Below, in pieces: positions 1-6,905 of a stretch of DNA of 9,819 nucleotides. Positions within the stretch are counted from its first letter, which is position 1. The number at the start of each line of letters is the position of its first letter. The DNA is from an uncultured Clostridia bacterium. GTDB lineage: Bacteria; Bacillota; Clostridia; Christensenellales; Aristaeellaceae. The position numbers were made by a program, and so were the translations under genes. Where the stretch lies: the NCBI GenBank assembly GCA_946410395.1, contig CAMKAE010000070.1, forward strand, positions 1 to 9,819, given 5' to 3'. Below the pieces are notes generated by a model. It saw only the letters and a list, made by a program, of their open reading frames with translations, was not told where the DNA came from and did no database searches.

Positions 1-7
1 AAGGAGG
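1..7 (+). promoter_or_regulatory. Ribosome binding site of the tail-fibre gene
   Basis: AAGGAGG sits at the very first bases of the window, 8 nt before the ATG at 16. It is a full match to the anti-Shine-Dalgarno sequence and fixes the start. Whatever gene lies upstream is outside the window. Confidence 0.85.
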
Positions 8-15
8 ACAAGAAC

Positions 16-1107
16 ATGGCACAATTCCACACCCGGATCCCGGTGGACCTGGCGAGAGCTCCGCACGCGGAGCCGCTGCCCCATCAGTTGGCCCTCAAGG
101 ACCATCAGAGCTTCATCCTCACCGCGCTGGTGTACGATTCCCGCGCGGAAGTACCGGCGGAAGTCATGGCCGGCACGGTCACCGGCCACGCCCTGCGCCC
201 CGACGGCGCCACCGTGGAGCTCATCGGCGAGAAGGGCGCAGCCCTCGAACAGGTCACAGACGCCCGCGGCAACGCCTACATGGCAACGCCCTGCACCGTC
301 ACCGTCCCGCAGACCGCGCTGAATATTCCGGGCCGGCTGCTGCTGAGCATCATGCTCTCCGAGGGCGAGACCGTCAACACCACCGTGCTGCAGGCGTCCC
401 TCACCGTCAACCGCACCAACTCCGACCAGATCGTGGACGGCGGCGAGGTGATCATCACCATCGACACCCTGGTCGCCCAGGTCAACGCCGCGTCCGAGAC
501 CGCCACCCAGGCCGCCGCGGACGCTCAGTCCGCGCTCGCCCAGGCGACCAACATTGTCAGCTACGCCGAGCAGACCGGCAAGACAGACGCGGAGAAGACT
601 CAGGCCCGCACGAACATCGGCGCGGTGAGCGAGGCCGAGCTGCAGGCCGCGATGGATGAGCACTTCCCGGCCACCGGCAAGCTGCAGGCCGGTGTCGGCA
701 CGAGCGCGGCTGCGAATGGCGCTGTGGCGACGGGTGTGGGCACGACCGCAAGCGGAAGGGCCAGCCATGCGGAGGGCCAGCTTACCACCGCAGATGGTCA
801 GGTTGCCCACGCGGAGGGCTACGGCACGTTCGCCAGCGGCGACTACAGCCATGCGGAGGGCTTCGGCACGATTGCCAGCGGCGACTATCAGCACGCTGTG
901 GGCAAGTACAACGTCGAGGACGCGAACGGCACCTACCTGGAGATCGCGGGCAACGGCACCGCGGACGAGGCCCGGAGCAACGCCCGGACGCTCGACTGGA
1001 ACGGCAACGAGGCGCTGGCGGGAAGCCTGACGCTCGGCAATGGCACAACCGACGAGGCGACGGTCACGGCGGCGCAGCTGAAACAGCTGCTGGCGCTGCT
1101 GAATTGA
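16..1107 (+). CDS. Prophage BppU-like baseplate/tail-fibre protein with YadA-head-like repeats
   Basis: A 363-residue phage structural protein, probably the receptor-binding or baseplate-distal fibre. Residues about 20-135 look like the N-terminal beta-rich domain of BppU-type baseplate proteins of Firmicute phages (a PDGATVEL strand, PGRLLLSIML, then VNRTNSDQIVDGG). A short Ala-rich helix follows (155-180), typical of a trimeric coiled-coil stalk. Then comes the KTDAEKTQARTNIGA motif (189-203) shared by many tail fibres. Residues 245-300 are four 14-residue repeats built around SHAEG, as in YadA-type trimeric adhesin heads. The tail (ARTLDWNGNEALAGSL, 323-338) matches what commonly ends Clostridial phage fibres. 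The start is set by the strong RBS. The endolysin gene follows after 39 nt. The family assignment is by recognition; the host receptor is unknown. An alternative name would be minor structural protein. Confidence 0.82.
   Translation: MAQFHTRIPVDLARAPHAEPLPHQLALKDHQSFILTALVYDSRAEVPAEVMAGTVTGHALRPDGATVELIGEKGAALEQVTDARGNAYMATPCTVTVPQTALNIPGRLLLSIMLSEGETVNTTVLQASLTVNRTNSDQIVDGGEVIITIDTLVAQVNAASETATQAAADAQSALAQATNIVSYAEQTGKTDAEKTQARTNIGAVSEAELQAAMDEHFPATGKLQAGVGTSAAANGAVATGVGTTASGRASHAEGQLTTADGQVAHAEGYGTFASGDYSHAEGFGTIASGDYQHAVGKYNVEDANGTYLEIAGNGTADEARSNARTLDWNGNEALAGSLTLGNGTTDEATVTAAQLKQLLALLN
748..915 (+). repeat. Four tandem 42-bp coding repeats (SHAEG head repeats)
   Basis: Four in-frame 14-residue units: ASGRASHAEGQLTT, ADGQVAHAEGYGTF, ASGDYSHAEGFGTI and ASGDYQHAVGKYNV. 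The last two units are the most alike at DNA level (GCCAGCGGCGACTA occurs in both). The pattern matches YadA/Hep_Hag-like beta-roll heads of trimeric adhesins and phage fibres. Confidence 0.85.
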
Positions 1108-1146
1108 TGAATGCCTGCATCGCAATTCGGTAAATGAGGAAAGGGA

Positions 1147-2097
1147 ATGCGGATGAATAACCTGGAACAGGTCGAAACGATCAAACAGACCATGCTGACC
1201 GAGGGCGCGGCGCGGCCGGAGATCATCCGGCAGCTCGCCCTGGCCTGCATCGGCTGGCCGTATGTCTTCGGCGCCTGGGGCGAGGAATGCACCCCGGCGA
1301 ACCGCAAGCGCCGTGCGCGGGCGGATCACCCGACCATCACATCGAAGTGCCCGGCGCTCAACGGCCGCAGCTGCTCCGACTGCCCCTGGGGCATCGGCGT
1401 GCGAATGTTCGACTGCCGCGGCTTCACGGCATGGCTGCTCCGGCAGGTCGGTCTCGACATCGCCGGCCAGGGCGCGACATCGCAATTCAACACCACCGCC
1501 AACTGGGCCTGCCGCGGGCGGATCGCCGACGGGATGCCCGACGTGGTCTGCTGCCTGTTCCGCCAGAAGGACGGCAAGATGGAGCACACCGGGATGCACC
1601 TGGGCGGCGGCGTGGTGATGGACTGCTCCGTGAACGTCCGCTCCGTGGGCCTGTCCGGCTGGACGCACTACGGCATCCCCGCGGGACTGTACGGAGAGGG
1701 GGAGATCCCGGAGGACACCATCAAGCCGACCCTGCGCAGGGGCAGCCGCGGCGCCGACGTGACGGAGCTGCAGCAGATCCTCACCCGCCTGGGCTACAAC
1801 CCGTGCACCGTGGACGGGATCTTCGGCACGAAAACCTTCAACGCCCTGGTGGCCTTCCAGACCGACGCGAAGCTCGACCCGGACGGCGTGTGCGGCCCGA
1901 AGACCTGGAAGGCGCTGGCCGTCGCGGAGGCGCAGATGCCGGCGGCGCCGGGGGACGGGGGCGCAGCAAGCGGCGCCCCTACGGTGGAACCTGACGAAGT
2001 GACCTACCGCGTGACGGTGTCCGGGGTGACCTGGGCGAAGTACCGGAAGATCCTCGAGATTTGCCCGCTTGCGGAAGCGGAGAAGGAGAGTCGATAA
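1147..2097 (+). CDS. Phage endolysin: NlpC/P60-like peptidase with peptidoglycan-binding domain
   Basis: A 316-residue cell-wall hydrolase expected to cleave peptidoglycan peptides at the end of the lytic cycle, once the holin lets it out. The catalytic part (about 20-180) carries the DCRGF motif with candidate nucleophile Cys90 and the EHTGMHLGGG motif with candidate His147, matching the Cys/His of NlpC/P60 (CHAP-like) enzymes. Between them and the N terminus lies a cysteine-rich insert (Cys48, 68, 76, 79). Residues 196-258 are a PG_binding_1 domain (RGSRGADVTELQQIL, VDGIFGTKTFNALVAFQ, GPKTWKAL). A low-complexity Ala/Gly/Pro linker (260-282) leads to a short C-terminal beta/alpha tail. There is no signal peptide, so export depends on the holin. 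GAGG/AAGGG at 1136-1145 supports a start at 1147 or at the in-frame ATG at 1153; both are plausible. The next gene starts 2 nt after the stop. Confidence 0.87.
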   Translation: MRMNNLEQVETIKQTMLTEGAARPEIIRQLALACIGWPYVFGAWGEECTPANRKRRARADHPTITSKCPALNGRSCSDCPWGIGVRMFDCRGFTAWLLRQVGLDIAGQGATSQFNTTANWACRGRIADGMPDVVCCLFRQKDGKMEHTGMHLGGGVVMDCSVNVRSVGLSGWTHYGIPAGLYGEGEIPEDTIKPTLRRGSRGADVTELQQILTRLGYNPCTVDGIFGTKTFNALVAFQTDAKLDPDGVCGPKTWKALAVAEAQMPAAPGDGGAASGAPTVEPDEVTYRVTVSGVTWAKYRKILEICPLAEAEKESR

Positions 2098-2099
2098 CA

Positions 2100-2435
2100 A
2101 TGCCGGAGTGGATCACAAAATACTGGGTGGAATGGGTGTTCGGCCTGCTGGCCGCGGCGCTGGCCTGGATGGGCAAGCGGCTGAGCACCCGCATCAAAAA
2201 AGAGCAGGATGAAAACCGCGCACTGCGGGACGGTATGAAGGCCCTGCTGAAGGTCAACCTGGAGAAAGAGTGCGAACGCTGCCAGCGGGACGGATGGTGC
2301 GGAGCCGTGAAGCGCGGCACCATCTCCGACATGTTCGGGGCCTACACCGGCCTGGGCGGCAACGGCGGCATGAAGACACTCGTGGAGCAGACGCTGGCGC
2401 TGCCGGCAGTGGAAGGGGGATACCATCATGATTAA
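2100..2435 (+). CDS. Small membrane-anchored phage protein of the lysis module
   Basis: An 111-residue protein starting at the ATG at 2100, preceded by AAGGAGAG (2084-2091) 8 nt upstream. A frame extension back to a TTG at 2061 lies inside the endolysin gene and has no RBS. One N-terminal membrane segment (about residues 8-24, WVEWVFGLLAAALAWMG) is followed by a charged helix (28-58) and a small Cys cluster (Cys58, 61, 67). The ending resembles the LGGNGGMKTLVEQ motif of small unnamed proteins found beside holins in Clostridial prophages. The specific function is unknown. Its place between endolysin and holin, with an 8-nt overlap into the holin gene, suggests a role in lysis timing or an anti-holin or membrane accessory role; that is inference. 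No catalytic motif is visible. Confidence 0.72.
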   Translation: MPEWITKYWVEWVFGLLAAALAWMGKRLSTRIKKEQDENRALRDGMKALLKVNLEKECERCQRDGWCGAVKRGTISDMFGAYTGLGGNGGMKTLVEQTLALPAVEGGYHHD

Positions 2436-2691
2436 CTGGAAACTGCGCTTGCAGAATAAGACCACCCTCTGGGCCATCATCTCCCTGGTGGTGGGCCTCG
2501 TCTTCCGCATCCTCGACGCCTGCGGGGTGATTCCGCCTTTCTCCCAGGATTTCGTCCTGGAGATCGCCGCGGACATCCTCACCCTGCTGGGCCTGCTGGG
2601 CGTGATCGTGGACCCGACCACGGCCGGCGTGGGCGACTCCGAGCGCGCCATGAGCTATGAGCAGCCATGGGCGGACACAAAAACAGAATGA
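2428..2691 (+). CDS. Phage holin, phi-LC3 family
   Basis: An 87-residue holin. It should form lesions in the cytoplasmic membrane that release the endolysin encoded two genes upstream. The N terminus INWKLRLQNKTTLWAIIS and the C-terminal LLGLLGVIVDPTTAGVGDS are hallmark blocks of the phi-LC3 holin family. Two hydrophobic segments (about residues 13-30 and 45-63) flank a short loop, the usual topology. The gene overlaps the preceding one by 8 nt (ATG at 2428, previous TAA at 2433-2435), so translation is probably coupled; GGAAGGGGG at 2411-2419 serves as RBS. The stop (2689-2691) is followed 3 nt later by a terminator, so this is the last gene of the late operon. Confidence 0.9.
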   Translation: MINWKLRLQNKTTLWAIISLVVGLVFRILDACGVIPPFSQDFVLEIAADILTLLGLLGVIVDPTTAGVGDSERAMSYEQPWADTKTE

Positions 2692-2694
2692 AGG

Positions 2695-2715
2695 AGAGGG
2701 CGAAAGCCCTCTTTT
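2695..2715 (+). terminator. Rho-independent terminator of the phage lysis operon
   Basis: A perfect 7-bp stem, AGAGGGC (2695-2701) with GCCCTCT (2706-2712), is closed by a GAAA tetraloop. The T run starts within the stem end (2712-2715). It begins 3 nt after the holin stop. Confidence 0.88.
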
Positions 2716-2749
2716 ATGCAATGGATTCCAAATGTTGACAAATTCTGCA

Positions 2750-2778
2750 TAGACAGAAGGTTCAACCTATGGTATAAT
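2750..2778 (+). promoter_or_regulatory. Sigma-A promoter with extended -10 for the large secreted protein
   Basis: The -35 box TAGACA (2750-2755) is separated by 17 bp from a perfect -10 box TATAAT (2773-2778). TGG directly before the -10 box gives an extended -10 element (TG at 2770-2771). The expected start site is near 2785, giving a leader of about 75 nt. It lies just after the phage terminator, so the next gene is transcribed independently. Confidence 0.82.
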
Positions 2779-2858
2779 TTTCAAACAGGAGAGAAGCACC
2801 CATTGACGTGACGACGGAAAAGTGAATACAACCCGACGGCGAGGAAGGAGGCATCACC

Positions 2859-5800
2859 ATGAGAGGAAGGAAATGGCTTGCGCTGCTGCTTTCGCTGATC
2901 CTGGCGGCGGGCGCGCTGCCGGCTGCGCTGGCGGCAACGGCGACAGACCCGACCGGGACCTGCGATCACAACTGGAAACGGACCGGCACCACGGCCACCT
3001 GCTATGAGGGCGGTGTGATCGTCTACACGTGTACAAAGTGCGGTGAAATCAGGCGGGAGCAGACAGGCCCGCTCGGGCACGACTACGGCCCGATGGAGAC
3101 GGACATCCCCGCCACCTGCACCGAGCCCGGCCGCGACGTGCGCTACTGCCGGCGCGACCACACCCACAAGTGGTACTTTGACGTGGAGCCGCTGGGCCAT
3201 GACTGGGGTGAATGGGAGGTGGTGACCCAGCCCACAGCCGAGGCGGAGGGCCTGGAGCGCCGCGTTTGCCGGCGCGATCCCAGCCATGTGGAGGAGCGGT
3301 CCATTCCGAAGCTGAGCGAGAAGGACGAGGCCCCGCCCACGGCGGACATCAAGCTGACCGGCATCCTTGACCGGTACATGTACTATGTGGGCGAGGACAT
3401 GACGGTCATCTATATCCTGACCAATACCGGCGACGTGCCGCTGACCCTGGTGAGCCAGGAGGGCGACGCGGAAGGGGTGCCGCTGCCCGCCACGCTGGCC
3501 CCGGACGAGGTGTATCAGTGGCACGTGGACGAGAAGGTCAGTGCCGCGATGTTCCAGGACGGGTTCCACGTGAACCCGGAGACCGGCGAGAAAACGGAGG
3601 CGACCTATCCCAACAGCACCCTCAGCCGTTTTGCGGCGGTGGACTACGCCTACGACCCCGGCGAGGGCAACCTCTGGGACTGCTATGCGGAGGCAGCGCC
3701 CACTGCGAAGGTCGTGGACGGAGCCGCAATGCCCTCCCTGGGGCTCACCGTGACCCAGCAGGGGACGCCCAAGGCCGTCTATGAGGTGGACGACACCCTG
3801 AGTTTCGATTCGACGATGATCAACAACGGCACGGCGGACCTGGTGGAATGCTATACCGTGTTTGAGGATGACCGGGCCTCCTTCAAAAGCGAAGGCGGCA
3901 AAGTTGATCTGGCCATCGGCGACTATTCGACCAACGGCGGCTGGAACTACAAGATCCGGCCGGAGGACGCGGGGACCACGTTTACCCTGCGCTGGACGGC
4001 CCACGGCCTGACCGCCGACGGCAGCACATCCGTCACCTCCAACACCGTGACGGTGAATGTCGCGGTGGCGGGCTCGTCCGACACGGGCCCGGCCCTGGCG
4101 CTGACCAATGCGGACGGCTCCGGCGCGGGCAAGGCCGCCGGCGACTGGGTCTACACGGACCTGACGCTGACCAACGTGGGCGACACGACGCTGATCGTCC
4201 AGGCCCTCACCGTGGACACGCCCAACGGCGCGACCGTCTCGGACTATGATTGGTCGAACTTCTCGACCGCTGTCGAGGGCACCAAGTACTGGGCGGGCGA
4301 ATACGACACCTTCAGGCTGCTCATCCGGGTGATGCCGGGCGACGCGGCCGAGGGCAAGGTGGAGCGGAAGGTCTTCCTGATCGCCAACGAGAAGGAGGAC
4401 AATCTGCCGCCCTATGTGTACTCCAACACCGTGACGGTGAACATCCCCCTGGACGGGGAGCCGGTGCCGGAGCCCGAAAAGGCGGAACTGACGCTGACGG
4501 TCACCTGCCTGAACCCGGAGCCCTTCTGGTTCAACTTTGACGGCAAAACCGACCTGATCGGCTATGTGCTGGACGTCTGCAACACCGGCAAGGTGCCGGT
4601 CCTGATCGAGGAGGTCCGGCAGGAGGCCGAGGGGGACCCGAACTACGCGGATCTCACCGCGCTGGGCTTGCTGCTCTTCCCCGGGGAGCATACCGGCATG
4701 AGCGCGGGCTATGTCTTTGATGAGGCCCAGGAGACGGACGGAAAGCTGAACATCAGCTTTTCCGTGAACGGCGACAGCGAGGCAGGGCCTGTGGCCTCCA
4801 ACGTGGTGAACCTGGCGCACCCGGTGGGCGAGATGCCCCCCTGGACCCCGGACCCCACCGAGGTGTCTGTCACCAAGACCGAGACCAGCCACTCCCTGAA
4901 CCTGGGCGGCTATGTGGAGGGCGAGACCGTCACCTACGACGTGACCGTCACCAACATCTCCGAGACGGCCATCCCCTCCCTGCTGGTCCATGACGACCTG
5001 ATCGGCAGCGAGGCGGACGTGATCCTGAGTGACCTGCAGCCCGACGAGAGCCGCACCGTGTCGTTCCAGTACACGGTGACCGGCCCGGACGTGGATGCCG
5101 GCTATGTGCGCAACGTGGCCAACGCTGTCTGGATCTGCCCGGTCACCGGGGAGGAGCAGCGTGCGTGGACCGACTGCATCGTGCCCACCGCGGAGATCCC
5201 GGACAAGAAGGTCTACGGCTCCGACCTGATCAAGGAATGCCTGACCGCCGTTCCGGCCGGGGGCTATTTCCGGGAGAACGATCCCGTCACCTTCTACATC
5301 TACCTGGAGAACACCTCGGACGCCGAGCTGTACGATGTGAACCTGACGGATCCGCTGACCGGCGATACGGTCCACTATGACACGATGGCCCCCGGCCAGA
5401 TCGACGACCTGTATTTCACTTACACGATCACGAATATGGATGCCTGGAACGGCTCGGTGACCAACACCGTCACCGTCACCGGCAAGGATGCCGGCGGCAA
5501 CGTGTACGCGCGCTCCGACAGCGTCACCATCCCCACGGGCATCCCGCCCGAGAGCAGCGCCAGCCTGTACATTTTCAAGGAAGTGACCAACGATCCGAAG
5601 GATCCCCGCGGCTACCAGAAGGATGAGGTCATCACCTACACCATCACGATCACCAACGACGGCCATGAGATCCTGTACAACGTCGAGGTCTACGACCTGG
5701 CGCCGGACGGCCCGCGCTATCTGGGCATCATCGCGGAGCTGCTTCCCGGCGAGAGCAAGACCTACCCGTTCCAGTGGACCGTCACGGAACAGGATGTGTG

Positions 5801-6791
5801 GTACGAGTGGGTGATCAACGCCGCGATGGTCTACTACGACACCCGGGAGATCCCCGGCAACGCGAAGACCTCCAACATCGTCGAGAGCCCCACCTGGGGC
5901 GAGGATCCGCCGCCGCCGCCCGATCGGAAGCCCGGCCGGGACGAGGTCTGCGTCACGACCATCAAGGCCGCGGGCGACAACAGCGCCTGGTATGACCTGG
6001 ACCTGTGCGGCGATCACGCGCAGACCGAGGCCGCGGCGGCCGAGCTGCTGGCCACCGCGCAGACGCCGGAGGAGCAGGCGGCCGCCTGGCAGGCCATCGG
6101 CGCGCTGTGGCTGGAAGAGATCCATGGCCTCTACAGCGAGCTGGCGGACCGGGCCGGCGGGCGCGCGCGTGTGGCCGTCTGGACCGATCGTGCGGCGCTG
6201 GATGCCTTTGCGCAGAGCATGGGCGACCGGCTGGCCCTGCGCTATCCGGATGATCCCGTCGCCGCCGCCCGCACCGCGGCCGAGTGGCTCATGCGCCAGT
6301 GCGCGGAGCTGTGCTACCTCTCCGGCAGGGCGCCGGAAGCCCGCCCGGACAGCCGCATCTTCGGCCGCCTGTCCGCCGTGCCGTCCGTGATGATCGCCGG
6401 CATGCCCTGCGCCTGCGGCCTGGAGGTTGTTCAGGACGGCAGCGACAAGGTGCAGATCAACGAGCGCCTCTGCGCGTCCCTCGCCGAGGGCCAGGCCGCG
6501 GTGAACGCCATGCTGGACAAGTCCGTCACCCGGGCCCAGTACGCCGACGTCTTCGCCCGGGCGCAGCGGCTGTGGCGCACCGAGCTGAACCGGACCGCCA
6601 ACGCGGCCTATACCGCCGCGGACGAGGAACACCGGCAGGCCGTCGTCGGCGGGAGCCTGGCCTTCGACCGCTGGATCGCCGCGCGCACGGAACTGCTCGG
6701 GGCCTTCTACCCCGACGATCCCGGCACCGTGGCGGAGGTCATCTGCACACTGATGCGGCAGCAGGTCCTCACCCTGTGCGAAGCGGAATAA
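2859..6791 (+). CDS. Large exported multi-domain surface protein (Ig-like repeats, tandem LprI-like C terminus)
   Basis: A 1310-residue secreted protein of unknown function. AAGGAGG (2845-2851) lies 7 nt before the ATG. A Sec signal peptide is clear (MRGRK, hydrophobic 6-20, likely cleavage after ALA near 25). Residues 35-152 hold Cys-containing repeats (CTKCGE at 57-62, GHDYG 73-77, GHDWG 113-117) common in gut Clostridial exoproteins. Seven Ig-like modules follow, each marked by a T/N-N-x-G/S turn at about 188, 321, 438, 574, 698, 817 and 932; modules 1-4 look CARDB-like, 5-7 DUF11-like. A PPPPP linker (1017-1021) leads to two helical modules (1049-1152 and 1204-1307) resembling LprI/DUF1311. 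No LPXTG, SLH or C-terminal membrane anchor is seen, so it may be released or held non-covalently. Its own promoter and terminator make it monocistronic. Adhesion or cell-envelope protection is speculative. Confidence 0.85.
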   Translation: MRGRKWLALLLSLILAAGALPAALAATATDPTGTCDHNWKRTGTTATCYEGGVIVYTCTKCGEIRREQTGPLGHDYGPMETDIPATCTEPGRDVRYCRRDHTHKWYFDVEPLGHDWGEWEVVTQPTAEAEGLERRVCRRDPSHVEERSIPKLSEKDEAPPTADIKLTGILDRYMYYVGEDMTVIYILTNTGDVPLTLVSQEGDAEGVPLPATLAPDEVYQWHVDEKVSAAMFQDGFHVNPETGEKTEATYPNSTLSRFAAVDYAYDPGEGNLWDCYAEAAPTAKVVDGAAMPSLGLTVTQQGTPKAVYEVDDTLSFDSTMINNGTADLVECYTVFEDDRASFKSEGGKVDLAIGDYSTNGGWNYKIRPEDAGTTFTLRWTAHGLTADGSTSVTSNTVTVNVAVAGSSDTGPALALTNADGSGAGKAAGDWVYTDLTLTNVGDTTLIVQALTVDTPNGATVSDYDWSNFSTAVEGTKYWAGEYDTFRLLIRVMPGDAAEGKVERKVFLIANEKEDNLPPYVYSNTVTVNIPLDGEPVPEPEKAELTLTVTCLNPEPFWFNFDGKTDLIGYVLDVCNTGKVPVLIEEVRQEAEGDPNYADLTALGLLLFPGEHTGMSAGYVFDEAQETDGKLNISFSVNGDSEAGPVASNVVNLAHPVGEMPPWTPDPTEVSVTKTETSHSLNLGGYVEGETVTYDVTVTNISETAIPSLLVHDDLIGSEADVILSDLQPDESRTVSFQYTVTGPDVDAGYVRNVANAVWICPVTGEEQRAWTDCIVPTAEIPDKKVYGSDLIKECLTAVPAGGYFRENDPVTFYIYLENTSDAELYDVNLTDPLTGDTVHYDTMAPGQIDDLYFTYTITNMDAWNGSVTNTVTVTGKDAGGNVYARSDSVTIPTGIPPESSASLYIFKEVTNDPKDPRGYQKDEVITYTITITNDGHEILYNVEVYDLAPDGPRYLGIIAELLPGESKTYPFQWTVTEQDVWYEWVINAAMVYYDTREIPGNAKTSNIVESPTWGEDPPPPPDRKPGRDEVCVTTIKAAGDNSAWYDLDLCGDHAQTEAAAAELLATAQTPEEQAAAWQAIGALWLEEIHGLYSELADRAGGRARVAVWTDRAALDAFAQSMGDRLALRYPDDPVAAARTAAEWLMRQCAELCYLSGRAPEARPDSRIFGRLSAVPSVMIAGMPCACGLEVVQDGSDKVQINERLCASLAEGQAAVNAMLDKSVTRAQYADVFARAQRLWRTELNRTANAAYTAADEEHRQAVVGGSLAFDRWIAARTELLGAFYPDDPGTVAEVICTLMRQQVLTLCEAE
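6003..6779 (+). repeat. Internal gapless duplication of the LprI-like module
   Basis: The two copies encode residues 1049-1152 (6003-6314) and 1204-1307 (6468-6779), offset by exactly 155 residues. Landmarks keep identical spacing: Cys1050/1205, Trp1084/1239, YPDDP 1129-1133/1284-1288, LMRQ 1144-1147/1298-1301 and LC at 1151-1152/1306-1307. The rest has diverged strongly, so this is an old duplication. Similarity to LprI/DUF1311 is by eye. Confidence 0.78.
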
Positions 6792-6814
6792 AGCATATAC
6801 CTTGCCAACCCAAG

Positions 6815-6843
6815 CCCGGGGATCTTCGCGGTCCCCGGGTTTT
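6815..6843 (+). terminator. Rho-independent terminator after the secreted-protein gene
   Basis: An 8-bp stem, CCCGGGGA (6815-6822) with TCCCCGGG (6832-6839), has a 9-nt loop that can close further by T-G and C-G pairs. A TTTT tail follows (6840-6843). It starts 24 nt after the stop codon. Confidence 0.9.
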
Positions 6844-6845
6844 GC

Positions 6846-6873
6846 TTGACGCGCAGGGGATTCCGGGTATAAT
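6846..6873 (+). promoter_or_regulatory. Sigma-A promoter of the TIM-barrel gene
   Basis: TTGACG (6846-6851), 16-bp spacer, perfect TATAAT (6868-6873). The -35 box begins 3 nt after the preceding T tract. AGGAGGG (6893-6899) follows as RBS, 6 nt before the ATG at 6906. Confidence 0.85.
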
Positions 6874-6905
6874 GAAAGCAGCACAACAGAACAGGAGGGC
6901 TTTCC

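Noticed and set aside
748..915. CRISPR-like or other non-coding repeat array
   Set aside because: The repeats are in frame, adjacent without spacers, and encode protein repeats.
1118..1488. Direct repeat CATCGCAATTC at 1118-1128 and 1478-1488 as a possible attachment or regulatory site
   Set aside because: It is only 11 bp long, the second copy lies inside the endolysin gene, and nothing around it supports a site-specific role.
2061..2099. TTG start at 2061 for the small membrane protein
   Set aside because: It has no RBS and overlaps the endolysin gene, whereas the ATG at 2100 has AAGGAGAG at the right distance.
2735..2740. Perfect TTGACA upstream of the large secreted gene
   Set aside because: It lies 32 bp before the TATAAT at 2773, too far for a -35 box. 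TAGACA at 2750 has the correct 17-bp spacing, and no other -10 box fits the TTGACA.
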